Shown one piece after another: positions 5,957-11,930 of a stretch of DNA of 11,930 nt. Each line of letters starts with the position of its first letter. Position 1 is the first letter of the stretch. The position numbers and the translations under genes are program-made. Origin of the DNA: Pseudomonadota bacterium (GTDB taxonomy: Bacteria; Pseudomonadota; Alphaproteobacteria; Caulobacterales; Caulobacteraceae); assembly GCA_023445705.1 (NCBI GenBank), contig JAEXKM010000013.1:1-11930 (forward strand). The letters are read 5' to 3'. A model generated the notes under the pieces. It was not told the origin of the DNA. It worked only from the letters and a program-made list of their open reading frames with translations, and ran no database searches.

Positions 5957-6946
5957 GTGTCGAATTGCGACGTCACCCTGCCTCGGCGTTGGATCGAAGG
6001 ATGGCGTACAACTGGCCTTTGGAAGAATCGCCTGGATCGAGTTTTGCCCACAGCCCTCTACGGACACCCCCCGCGCGACGTCATCGAGCCTCCGGCCGAG
6101 GCAAGACAGCTTTCGCCGCTTTCGCCTGGTTCGGAGGATCTGGCCGCGATCGGCGACCAAGCCCTGGACGAGATCGCCATCCTGGCCCCGCCCGGCGCGG
6201 TCGAGGCCCGCTTCGTGCTAGCGCACGGGCTGCGGGCGCTGAAGGCCGGCGGCGAGCTGATCGCAGCCGCGCCCAAGGATCGGGGCGGCCTGCGTTTGAA
6301 GAAGACGCTGCAGGGCTTCGGCTGCGAGGTGAGCGAAACTTCGCGCCGGCATCACCGCATTTGCGTCGTTGAACGGCCCGCCGAGCTGACCGACCTGGAC
6401 GCTGCGATCAGCGAGGGCTCGCCCCGCAGGCTTCCGTCCGGGCTCTGGTCGCAGCCCGGGGTGTTCAGTTGGGACCGGTTGGATCCTGGGAGCGAACTGC
6501 TGCTCGCCCACCTGCCAGATCTCTCGGGACGGGGCGCCGACTTCGGTTGCGGTATCGGCTGGCTGTCGCAAAAGGCGCTCGCCTCGCCCGGTGTCGAGGC
6601 GCTAACGGCGATCGACATCGACCGGCGCGCGGTCGAATGCGCCAGCCACAACCTCGACGACCCGCGGGCGAGCTTTGAGTGGGCGGACGTGAGGGTAGCG
6701 GCGGGAAAGCTGTCGGACCTGGACTTCGTGATCATGAACCCGCCGTTCCACGACGGCGGCCAGGAGGATCGCGCGCTGGGCCAAGCATTCATCAAGGCGG
6801 CGGCAGGCGCGTTGCGCAAGGGCGGCTCGCTCTGGCTCACCGCGAACCGGCACCTGCCCTACGAGGCGGCGCTGGCCGAGAACTTCAAGAGCGTGCGGCC
6901 GGTGGCGGACGCGGGCGGCTACAAGGTCTATGAGGCGCGCCGATGA
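5957..6946 (+). CDS. RsmC-like class I SAM-dependent rRNA (guanine-N2) methyltransferase
   Basis: This protein of up to 329 residues resembles the RsmC/RlmG family, in which a degenerate N-terminal methyltransferase-like domain (about 33-140) precedes the catalytic domain (about 160-328). The catalytic half shows PGVFSWDRLDPGSELLLAHL (167-186), as in RsmC. The SAM-binding motif is ADFGCGIGWLS (194-204), an acidic region with Asp220 and Asp222 follows, and NPPF (261-264) is typical of base-amino methyltransferases. The expected product is m2G in rRNA (RsmC acts on 16S G1207), but the target base cannot be read from sequence. The start is uncertain. GTG 5957 gives the longest frame but has no SD, and family-like sequence (TALYGHPP) begins near residue 32, so a TTG at 6044 is possible. 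Its stop overlaps the rsuA start (ATGA), implying co-translation. It is divergent from the lpxA-like gene across 45 nt, where the promoters of both must lie unless they sit inside the genes. Confidence 0.83.
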   Translation: MSNCDVTLPRRWIEGWRTTGLWKNRLDRVLPTALYGHPPRDVIEPPAEARQLSPLSPGSEDLAAIGDQALDEIAILAPPGAVEARFVLAHGLRALKAGGELIAAAPKDRGGLRLKKTLQGFGCEVSETSRRHHRICVVERPAELTDLDAAISEGSPRRLPSGLWSQPGVFSWDRLDPGSELLLAHLPDLSGRGADFGCGIGWLSQKALASPGVEALTAIDIDRRAVECASHNLDDPRASFEWADVRVAAGKLSDLDFVIMNPPFHDGGQEDRALGQAFIKAAAGALRKGGSLWLTANRHLPYEAALAENFKSVRPVADAGGYKVYEARR

Positions 6947-7680
6947 GCAAGACGCCGACCATGCGGCTGGATCGGCTGCTGTCCAATCTCGGCTATGGCA
7001 GCCGTAAGGAAATGCACGCGCTGGCAGGGGCCGGCGAGATCGTGCTGGATGGCAAGGCCCTGACCGACGCTGGCGCGCGGATCGCCATCAGCGCCGATCT
7101 GCCCAAGCGGATGACCGTGATGGGCCGCGCGATCGACCCGCCGCCGCCAGTGGTGATCATGATGCACAAGCCGGTCGGCGTGGTCTGCTCACACAAGGAG
7201 ACCGGAGAGCGGATCTACGACCTGCTTCCCGGACGCTGGCGGGTTCGCGACCCGGCGCTGTCGAGCGTCGGGCGGTTGGACAAGGACACGTCGGGCCTGC
7301 TGCTGATCACCGACAACGGTGACTACCTGCACCGCGTCATCTCCCCTCGCCGCCACGTCCAGAAGAGCTACGTCGCCGATCTCGACCGCCCACTGACCGG
7401 GCAGGAAGGCGAGATCTTCGCCTCGGGCGAGATGATGCTGGAGGGCGAGGAGAAGCCGCTGCTGCCCGGCCGCCTCGAACCGCTGGGCGAACGCCGGGCG
7501 CGCCTCGTCATCGAGGAAGGGCGTTATCATCAGGTTCGGCGCATGTTCGCGGCGGTCGGCAACCACGTCACCGCTTTGCATCGCGACCGGGTGGGCGGGC
7601 TGACCTTGCCAGATGACCTGGAGCCTGGGGCCTATCGCGTGCTCGAAGCGGCGACGGCCGAGAAGGTGTTCGAGACCTGA
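6943..7680 (+). CDS. rsuA: Pseudouridine synthase of the RsuA family (16S rRNA)
   Basis: This 245-residue enzyme isomerises a uridine in rRNA; RsuA makes pseudouridine 516 in 16S rRNA. An N-terminal S4-like RNA-binding domain (about 7-50, RLDRLLSNLGYGSRKE) precedes the synthase domain. The catalytic aspartate is Asp113 in GRLDKDTSGLLLITDNGD (110-127). KSYVADL (141-147) and EGRYHQVRRMFAAVGNHV (192-209), followed by LHRDRVGGLTL, are hallmarks of RsuA rather than RluB/RluE. The length is close to that of E. coli RsuA. The start overlaps the stop of the methyltransferase gene by ATGA, so the two are almost certainly one operon and probably both modify rRNA. The stop codon is 1 nt from that of the convergent PPOX gene, with no room for a terminator. 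The exact target uridine is inferred from family membership. Confidence 0.92.
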   Translation: MSKTPTMRLDRLLSNLGYGSRKEMHALAGAGEIVLDGKALTDAGARIAISADLPKRMTVMGRAIDPPPPVVIMMHKPVGVVCSHKETGERIYDLLPGRWRVRDPALSSVGRLDKDTSGLLLITDNGDYLHRVISPRRHVQKSYVADLDRPLTGQEGEIFASGEMMLEGEEKPLLPGRLEPLGERRARLVIEEGRYHQVRRMFAAVGNHVTALHRDRVGGLTLPDDLEPGAYRVLEAATAEKVFET

Positions 7681-7681
7681 T

Positions 7682-8293
7682 TCACCACATGGTGCGCGAG
7701 GCACGCTCGGGCCATTCCTCGTCGTAAGACCGGCCGCCGACGCGGTTGTCGCTCATGGTCGCCAGGATGTCGCCTGGTGTGGGCAGCAGACTGGTGTCGA
7801 CGTGACGCTCGGGATTCCAGAGTTCCGATCGGACGATAGCCCGCGCGCATTGGAAGAACACCGTCTGGATCTCGATGACGATCACCGAGCGCGGCGCCTG
7901 ACCCTTGATGGCGAAGGAGGCCAGCAGCTCGGGCTCGACCGACAGGTGCGCCAGCCCGTTCAGGCGCATCGTGGTTCCAGAACCGGGAATGAGGAACAAC
8001 AGACCGACCCGCGGGTCGCGGACGATGTTGCGCAGGGAGTCACAGCGGTTGTTGCCGCGCCGATCAGGCATGAGCACCGTCCGCTCGTCGCCGATCCGCA
8101 CCGCTTGGCCGGCGTCGCCCCGAGGCGAACAATCCAGGCCCTCCGGTCCGGCCGTGGCCAGGGCGACGAAGGGCGAGGCTTCGATCAACGTCCGGTACTG
8201 CGGGGTGAGCCAGGCCGTCTCCTTCACGGTGGAGCTCTCGCCTGGATAGCCATAGAGCTCTTCGAGTTGCTCGATCGTGGAGATGGCGTTCAT
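7682..8293 (-). CDS. FMN-binding pyridoxamine 5'-phosphate oxidase-like protein (MSMEG_1061-type)
   Basis: This 203-residue cytoplasmic flavoprotein has the split-barrel PPOX fold. After a short helical N-terminus (1-35), the barrel begins with FVALATAGPEGLDCSPRGD (42-60). RTVLMPDRRGNNRCDSLRNI follows, then VGLLFLIPGSGTTMRLNG, a layout I associate with the MSMEG_1061 group of PPOX-type flavoproteins. Members probably bind FMN or a related flavin and carry out redox reactions on unknown substrates; they are distinct from true PdxH. The C-terminal ~50 residues (CARAIVRSELWNP onward) include the usual extension with WNPERHVD. The ATG is well supported by AGGAGG 5 nt upstream. It lies 48 nt downstream of the hybrid kinase gene on the same strand, with a modest hairpin between, so cotranscription is possible. 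Substrate and physiological role are unknown. Confidence 0.85.
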   Translation of the reverse strand: MNAISTIEQLEELYGYPGESSTVKETAWLTPQYRTLIEASPFVALATAGPEGLDCSPRGDAGQAVRIGDERTVLMPDRRGNNRCDSLRNIVRDPRVGLLFLIPGSGTTMRLNGLAHLSVEPELLASFAIKGQAPRSVIVIEIQTVFFQCARAIVRSELWNPERHVDTSLLPTPGDILATMSDNRVGGRSYDEEWPERASRTMW

Positions 8294-8298
8294 CAGAC

Positions 8299-8304
8299 CC
8301 TCCT
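8299..8304 (-). promoter_or_regulatory. Strong Shine-Dalgarno AGGAGG of the PPOX gene
   Basis: On the minus strand AGGAGG lies 5 nt before the ATG at 8293, the best SD match among the starts in this window. It suggests efficient translation of the flavoprotein relative to the kinase upstream. Confidence 0.75.
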
Positions 8305-8312
8305 ATGGCTGG

Positions 8313-8338
8313 CCCGCTTTTAGCCCCATGGAAGCGGG
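8313..8338. other. Hairpin between the hybrid kinase and PPOX genes
   Basis: CCCGCTT (8313-8319) pairs with AAGCGGG (8332-8338) around a 12-nt loop. An alternative 5-bp stem pairs GCCCC (8323-8327) with GGGGC (8336-8340). The two folds are mutually exclusive because they share bases. On the minus strand no T-run follows, so it is a weak terminator or processing site at most. Confidence 0.3.
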
Positions 8339-8341
8339 GCG

Positions 8342-10849
8342 TCAGCCGGCCATGGCCTGATCGGCCGGCGATGAGGCGCCGGTTGTGGCGCCAATGACAG
8401 CTTCGATGAGGGCCGCGGCCCGGATCGGCTTCGAAAGATGCATGTCCGCGCCGGCCTGCCGACTGGCCAGGACGTGCTCATCCAAGGCGTTGGCGGTCAG
8501 CATAATCACCGGCGTACGGGGCCAACCTTCGGCGAGCTCCAGGTCGCGGAGCATGGCGGTGGCGGCCAGGCCGTCCAGATGCGGCATCTGCATGTCCATC
8601 AGGACGAGGTCGAAGCGTTCCGACTTGAGCGCCGCGAGCGCCAGGGCGCCGTTCTCGACGATCATCGGCTCCACGCCGACAGTCTCCAGAATGAGCTGCA
8701 CGACCTTCTGGTTCGTCGGGTGATCCTCGGCGAGCAGCACACGGAGTCCGCCTAAGTCAAAGGCCGCACTCTCCTCACTCTGCGGATCCGGGTCGGGCTG
8801 GGCGGCCTTCGACAGCGGCACGCGTACCGTGAAGGTGGAGCCTACGCCTTCCCTCGACTCGACCTCGATGGTCCCCTGCATGAGCTCGACCAGGGAGCGA
8901 GTGATGGCCAGGCCCAGGCCCGTGCCCCCGAACCGTCGGCGGATCGAGGCGTCCGCCTGCTCGAAGCGGCGGAAGAGCCGGCCCTTAACCTCGTCATCGA
9001 AGCCGATGCCGGTGTCACTGACCACGAAGACGACGGCGGTTTCATCAGCCTTCACGCTCAAGGCGACTGAGCCCTTCTCCGTGAACTTCACCGCATTGGA
9101 AAGCAGGTTGGAAAGCACCTGGCTCAGACGCACCTGATCGCCGACGAACCGGTCATCGGCGGCCGGGTCCACGGCCCAGGAGAAGGTCAGCCCCTTGGCT
9201 TCGGCCGTCGCGCGATGCAGCTCGGCGATGCGTCTGGCGACTTCCGTCATTACGAAGGGCTCGTCGGCGAGCTTGATCTCGCCTGCCTCGATCTTCGAGA
9301 AGTCGAGAATATCGGTCAGCACCTGCTCGAGCAGACGCCCGGACGACGCGATCAGTTCGGCCAATTCTCGACTGCGCGGCGTTGCCTGCTCTCCCGCGAG
9401 CGTTTCGGAAATCGCGATCACGCCGTTCAAGGGCGTGCGCAGTTCGTGGCTCATATTGGCGAGAAAGCGCGATTTCTCGGTGTTGGCGCGCTCCAGTTGG
9501 GCGGTCCTGTCCCGAACGCGGTCCTCCAGCGAGGCCAGGACCTCTTCCACCTGCTCACGTTCGTCGCGAAGGGTCCGGGCCAACAGGCCGATCTCGTCCC
9601 GACGGGCCTCGATCGCGGTGACATCAGGCCGAACGCGTTCGCCAAAGGCCTCAGGGGAGCAGGATACGGCAAGCTGCCTCAGCGGCTGTACGATGGTCCG
9701 CCGCGCCAGGGCGATCACCAACATGGTCTGTGCGATGGAGGCGATCAGGCCGAGCACGAGCACCCAAGAGGCCGATCGCGCAGCCGACCAAGCGACTGCC
9801 GAGCGGGGATAGGTCAGCAGCAGATACCAGTCAGGCCCGCTCAAACGCCCATAGGCCACGATCTCGTCCCGGGCCGGATCCAGGATCACGCCTTGGGGAG
9901 CGCCCTTGGCCTCGATCTCGCTGACCAGCTTGCGCAGTCCCAAGCGCCGCTCATACGCGGCGACGGTGGCCTCGGACGCCTTTCCGGGCGACTCGAATCC
10001 TGGATAGGCGATGAGTTCGCCCTTGTCGGTCACGACGAGGTTGGACGCGCCAGGAAGCGCAGCCTTCACCACGTTGAGGAAGAAGCCCGTCAGCTCGATC
10101 GACGAGCCGAACGAGCCGATATAGCGGCCTTGGAAGAAGGCCGGCGTCATGCATGCGGTGGCGAGCCGTTCCCCGCCCTCGTCCTGCAGCAATCGCTGGA
10201 GATTGGTGCACCGGGTCGCGCCGCTGGGATTGTTGGCTGGGAGCGTGAGGTACGACATCTCCTCGCCGCTGATGTCGAGGTCGGGCGGCGCATCCTTGCG
10301 GTAGAACATGAGCCGGTCCGGACGGTCGGGCCCGAACATGACCAACCGCGTGCCGCGGGTGAAAAAGTAGAAATTGTCGTACTCGCCCCGCGCAGCCTGG
10401 CCGAAGTCGGAGACCAGGTCGAAGGAAGCTGCGAGGGCCTTCTTCTCCAGCGGGGAAAGTTCGCCCGGCGCCAGAAGCATCGCGCCCATGCCGTAGGTGT
10501 GGTCGCCAGATGGGCTGAACTTGCCGTCGAAATACTCGGGTCGCGAGCGGCGCGAACCGTCACCCTTGAGCGGCATGTACTGGTCGAGCAGACGCTCGAC
10601 GTCGCCTTCCGAGAGCAGCGCCATTCGGCGCTCGAGCTCCGCGCCGGCGGACCGCTGAAGGTTCACCAGATTGGAGAACCTGCGGTCGACGTTGTTGCTG
10701 CGTTCCTTCACGTAGTCGGCGAGATAGGCGATCTGCCGGTTCGAGAGCTCCCGCTGAAATCCCAGAAAGGCGCCGATCGTCGCCAGGACGGTCACGATCA
10801 GCGACAAGACGCCCAGGCTTAGCTGGAACCTACGCGATAGTGACTGCAT
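8342..10849 (-). CDS. Hybrid sensor histidine kinase with periplasmic Cache-like sensor and receiver domain
   Basis: This 835-residue inner-membrane kinase autophosphorylates on histidine and passes the phosphate to its own receiver. TM1 is about 11-31. A large periplasmic region (about 32-355), with LVVTDKGELIAYPGF (271-285) and DWYLLLTYPRS (340-350), looks Cache-like. TM2 is about 360-382, and HAMP is about 384-435 with the DEIG motif (418-421). A coiled coil (about 430-462) leads into the HisKA domain with phospho-acceptor His468 (MSHELRTP). The ATPase has N-box Asn585, DTGIGF (612-617) and GGTGLGLA (641-648). The receiver (about 701-820) has acidic Glu708/Asp709, phospho-acceptor Asp752 and Lys807, all intact. 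Cys214 and Cys233 in the periplasmic part could form a disulfide. An in-frame TTG at 10873 is rejected because the ATG at 10849 has a G-rich SD (10854-10858). No histidine phosphotransfer protein or output regulator lies in the window, so the pathway and ligand are unknown. Confidence 0.92.
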   Translation of the reverse strand: MQSLSRRFQLSLGVLSLIVTVLATIGAFLGFQRELSNRQIAYLADYVKERSNNVDRRFSNLVNLQRSAGAELERRMALLSEGDVERLLDQYMPLKGDGSRRSRPEYFDGKFSPSGDHTYGMGAMLLAPGELSPLEKKALAASFDLVSDFGQAARGEYDNFYFFTRGTRLVMFGPDRPDRLMFYRKDAPPDLDISGEEMSYLTLPANNPSGATRCTNLQRLLQDEGGERLATACMTPAFFQGRYIGSFGSSIELTGFFLNVVKAALPGASNLVVTDKGELIAYPGFESPGKASEATVAAYERRLGLRKLVSEIEAKGAPQGVILDPARDEIVAYGRLSGPDWYLLLTYPRSAVAWSAARSASWVLVLGLIASIAQTMLVIALARRTIVQPLRQLAVSCSPEAFGERVRPDVTAIEARRDEIGLLARTLRDEREQVEEVLASLEDRVRDRTAQLERANTEKSRFLANMSHELRTPLNGVIAISETLAGEQATPRSRELAELIASSGRLLEQVLTDILDFSKIEAGEIKLADEPFVMTEVARRIAELHRATAEAKGLTFSWAVDPAADDRFVGDQVRLSQVLSNLLSNAVKFTEKGSVALSVKADETAVVFVVSDTGIGFDDEVKGRLFRRFEQADASIRRRFGGTGLGLAITRSLVELMQGTIEVESREGVGSTFTVRVPLSKAAQPDPDPQSEESAAFDLGGLRVLLAEDHPTNQKVVQLILETVGVEPMIVENGALALAALKSERFDLVLMDMQMPHLDGLAATAMLRDLELAEGWPRTPVIMLTANALDEHVLASRQAGADMHLSKPIRAAALIEAVIGATTGASSPADQAMAG

Positions 10850-10927
10850 GCCGCCCCCAGTAGATCGGCGCAACTTGCAGAACGATGTGTTTCGGCGAGG
10901 TTTACGCGTTAATCCAACAGCTTGTGG

Positions 10928-10946
10928 CGCGCCCCCTCAAGGCGCG
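10928..10946 (-). terminator. GC hairpin over the stop codon of the MFS gene
   Basis: CGCGCC (10928-10933) and GGCGCG (10941-10946) form a 6-bp stem around a 7-nt loop that contains part of the MFS stop codon. No T-run follows on the minus strand. It is a weak candidate for a transcript end before the kinase gene. Confidence 0.25.
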
Positions 10947-11930
10947 TCATCCAGGGAAAGTGGTGGCGCGATCTCTTCCAGCGGCTTGCGTTCGGCTGCA
11001 ACGCCGAGGAACAGTTCGACGATCGCGGCCAAGATCATGAGCCCGCCGCCGAACAGGTAGCCCAGGAAGATCTGGCCGCGTTCGCCGGTGTCGATCAGCG
11101 CGCCGAACAGGGCCGGCCCCCCGACCCCGCCGAGCAAGGTTCCGAAGGCGTAGAACAGCGAGATGGTGACCGCCCGGGTTTCCAGCGGAAAGCTCTCTCC
11201 CACCGTCAGATAGGCGGCGCTGGCGCCCGCCGAGGCGAAGAAGAAGATCACGGTCCAGGCCGCGGTCTGGGCGGGGGCGCTGAGCGCGCCGATGGAAAAC
11301 AGCCAACCCGTAGCACAGAGCAGCACGCCGGCCAGCCCGTAGGTCAGGCTGATCATCGGCTTGCGGCCGATGGAATCGAAGAAGTGCCCGAGCAGCAGCG
11401 GCCCGAGGAAGTTGCCTGCCGCAAAGGGCAGGATGAACCAGCCGATAGCAGAGGCCGGCACGTCATAGAACTTCGTGAGGATCAGGGCGTAGGTAAAGAA
11501 AATCGCATTGTAGCAGAAGGCCTGGGTCGCCATGAGCACGAGGCCCAGGACGGTGCGCTTCGGGTGCCGGATGATCAGCGATCGGGCGATGTCGAACCAT
11601 GAGGTTCGCATCGGACGAAGGCGCAGGGTCGGCAGGTCAGAGGTCGGTATCAGCGGCTTTCCGGTGTCACGTTCCACCTTCCGTTCGATGGACTCGACCA
11701 CGGCGAGCGCTTCTTCCGGGTGGCCGTGGGTCATGAGCCAGCGCGGGCTCTCGGGGATGTAGCGGCGGATGTAGATGACGATCAGGGCCAGGAGGCCGCC
11801 GATGATGAAAGCCAGGCGCCAACCCCAGGCCTGATCCACGATCTGGGGATCGAGCACGACCAGCGAGCCCATGGCCCCGAGCGCGGCGCCGACCCAGAAG
11901 CTGCCGTTGATGGCCAGATCGGTGTAGCCG
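10937..11930 (-). CDS. MFS transporter, sugar-porter/metabolite:H+ symporter-like (5' end outside window)
   Basis: The C-terminal 330 residues of a major facilitator superfamily permease are visible. The frame stays open to the window edge, so the start lies beyond 11930. Visible segments match TM5 through TM12. The first is TDLAINGSFWVGAALGA, then GWRLAFIIGGLLALIVIYI with a cytoplasmic loop carrying PESPRWL. Six further helices follow, including FFDSIGRKP, the second copy of the MFS loop motif (DxxGRK), and ESFPLETRAVTIS. PESPRWL and the E-FP-x-x-x-RA pattern are shared by sugar porters and metabolite:H+ symporters. The substrate cannot be deduced. The gene is upstream of and co-oriented with the hybrid kinase, with 87 nt between. 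That gap includes a comparatively AT-rich patch near 10900-10920 that could hold the kinase promoter. Confidence 0.9.
   Translation of the reverse strand, partial: GYTDLAINGSFWVGAALGAMGSLVVLDPQIVDQAWGWRLAFIIGGLLALIVIYIRRYIPESPRWLMTHGHPEEALAVVESIERKVERDTGKPLIPTSDLPTLRLRPMRTSWFDIARSLIIRHPKRTVLGLVLMATQAFCYNAIFFTYALILTKFYDVPASAIGWFILPFAAGNFLGPLLLGHFFDSIGRKPMISLTYGLAGVLLCATGWLFSIGALSAPAQTAAWTVIFFFASAGASAAYLTVGESFPLETRAVTISLFYAFGTLLGGVGGPALFGALIDTGERGQIFLGYLFGGGLMILAAIVELFLGVAAERKPLEEIAPPLSLDDAP

Noticed and set aside
9215..10822. A 535-codon open frame on the plus strand opposite the hybrid kinase gene
   Set aside because: It is rich in Arg, Gly and Ala with no domain, and mirrors the codon bias of the real kinase gene, whose domains are unmistakable. 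High-GC shadow frame.
10850..10873. A TTG start eight codons upstream of the hybrid kinase ATG
   Set aside because: No SD precedes it, and the ATG at 10849 leads directly into the first membrane segment.
1..11930. CRISPR array, tRNA/rRNA genes, insertion sequences or prophage genes
   Set aside because: No regularly spaced repeats, tRNA-like cloverleaf, transposase or phage motif was seen by eye. All open frames with family signatures are chromosomal housekeeping or accessory genes.

Overview
The window is GC-rich, gene-dense bacterial chromosome. Signal-peptide enzymes, an outer-membrane barrel and a UDP-GlcNAc acyltransferase point to a Gram-negative host. The FtsZ GTPase core closely resembles the Caulobacter FtsZ core as I remember it, so an alphaproteobacterium of the Caulobacterales (Caulobacter/Phenylobacterium type) is the best guess. 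This is inference, because no rRNA or other marker is present. I see no tRNA, rRNA, CRISPR array, insertion sequence or phage gene. No stretch of 300 bases lacks a gene.

Layout. (1) 25-3018, plus strand: a secreted amidohydrolase of the D-aminoacylase family, then a hairpin-rich gap, then a dicarboxylate/amino acid symporter. (2) 3108-3863, plus strand: an outer-membrane beta-barrel protein, convergent with the next block. (3) 5911-3873, minus strand: an LpxA-like acyltransferase followed by a short FtsZ paralog. (4) 5957-7680, plus strand: an RsmC-like methyltransferase and an RsuA-type pseudouridine synthase that overlap by ATGA, forming a small rRNA-modification operon. (5) 11930-7682, minus strand: an MFS transporter cut by the window edge, a hybrid histidine kinase with a periplasmic sensor, and an FMN-binding PPOX-fold protein.

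How the genes may work together. The deacylase could release an amino acid from an N-acyl-D-amino acid in the periplasm for the neighbouring symporter to import. The methyltransferase and pseudouridine synthase probably both modify ribosomal RNA. The kinase, transporter and flavoprotein lie in one orientation, but nothing in the sequence proves a shared function.

The most unusual part is block 3. The FtsZ paralog keeps the GTP-binding signature and the T7 catalytic loop but lacks the long linker and the canonical C-terminal peptide. The LpxA-like protein keeps the catalytic histidine but has lost the residues equivalent to E. coli Asp74 and Lys76 in the UDP-sugar pocket. Neither gene sits in its usual cluster (dcw for ftsZ; lpxD-fabZ-lpxA-lpxB for lpxA). 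Together they look like two diverged paralogs of essential envelope and division genes placed side by side.
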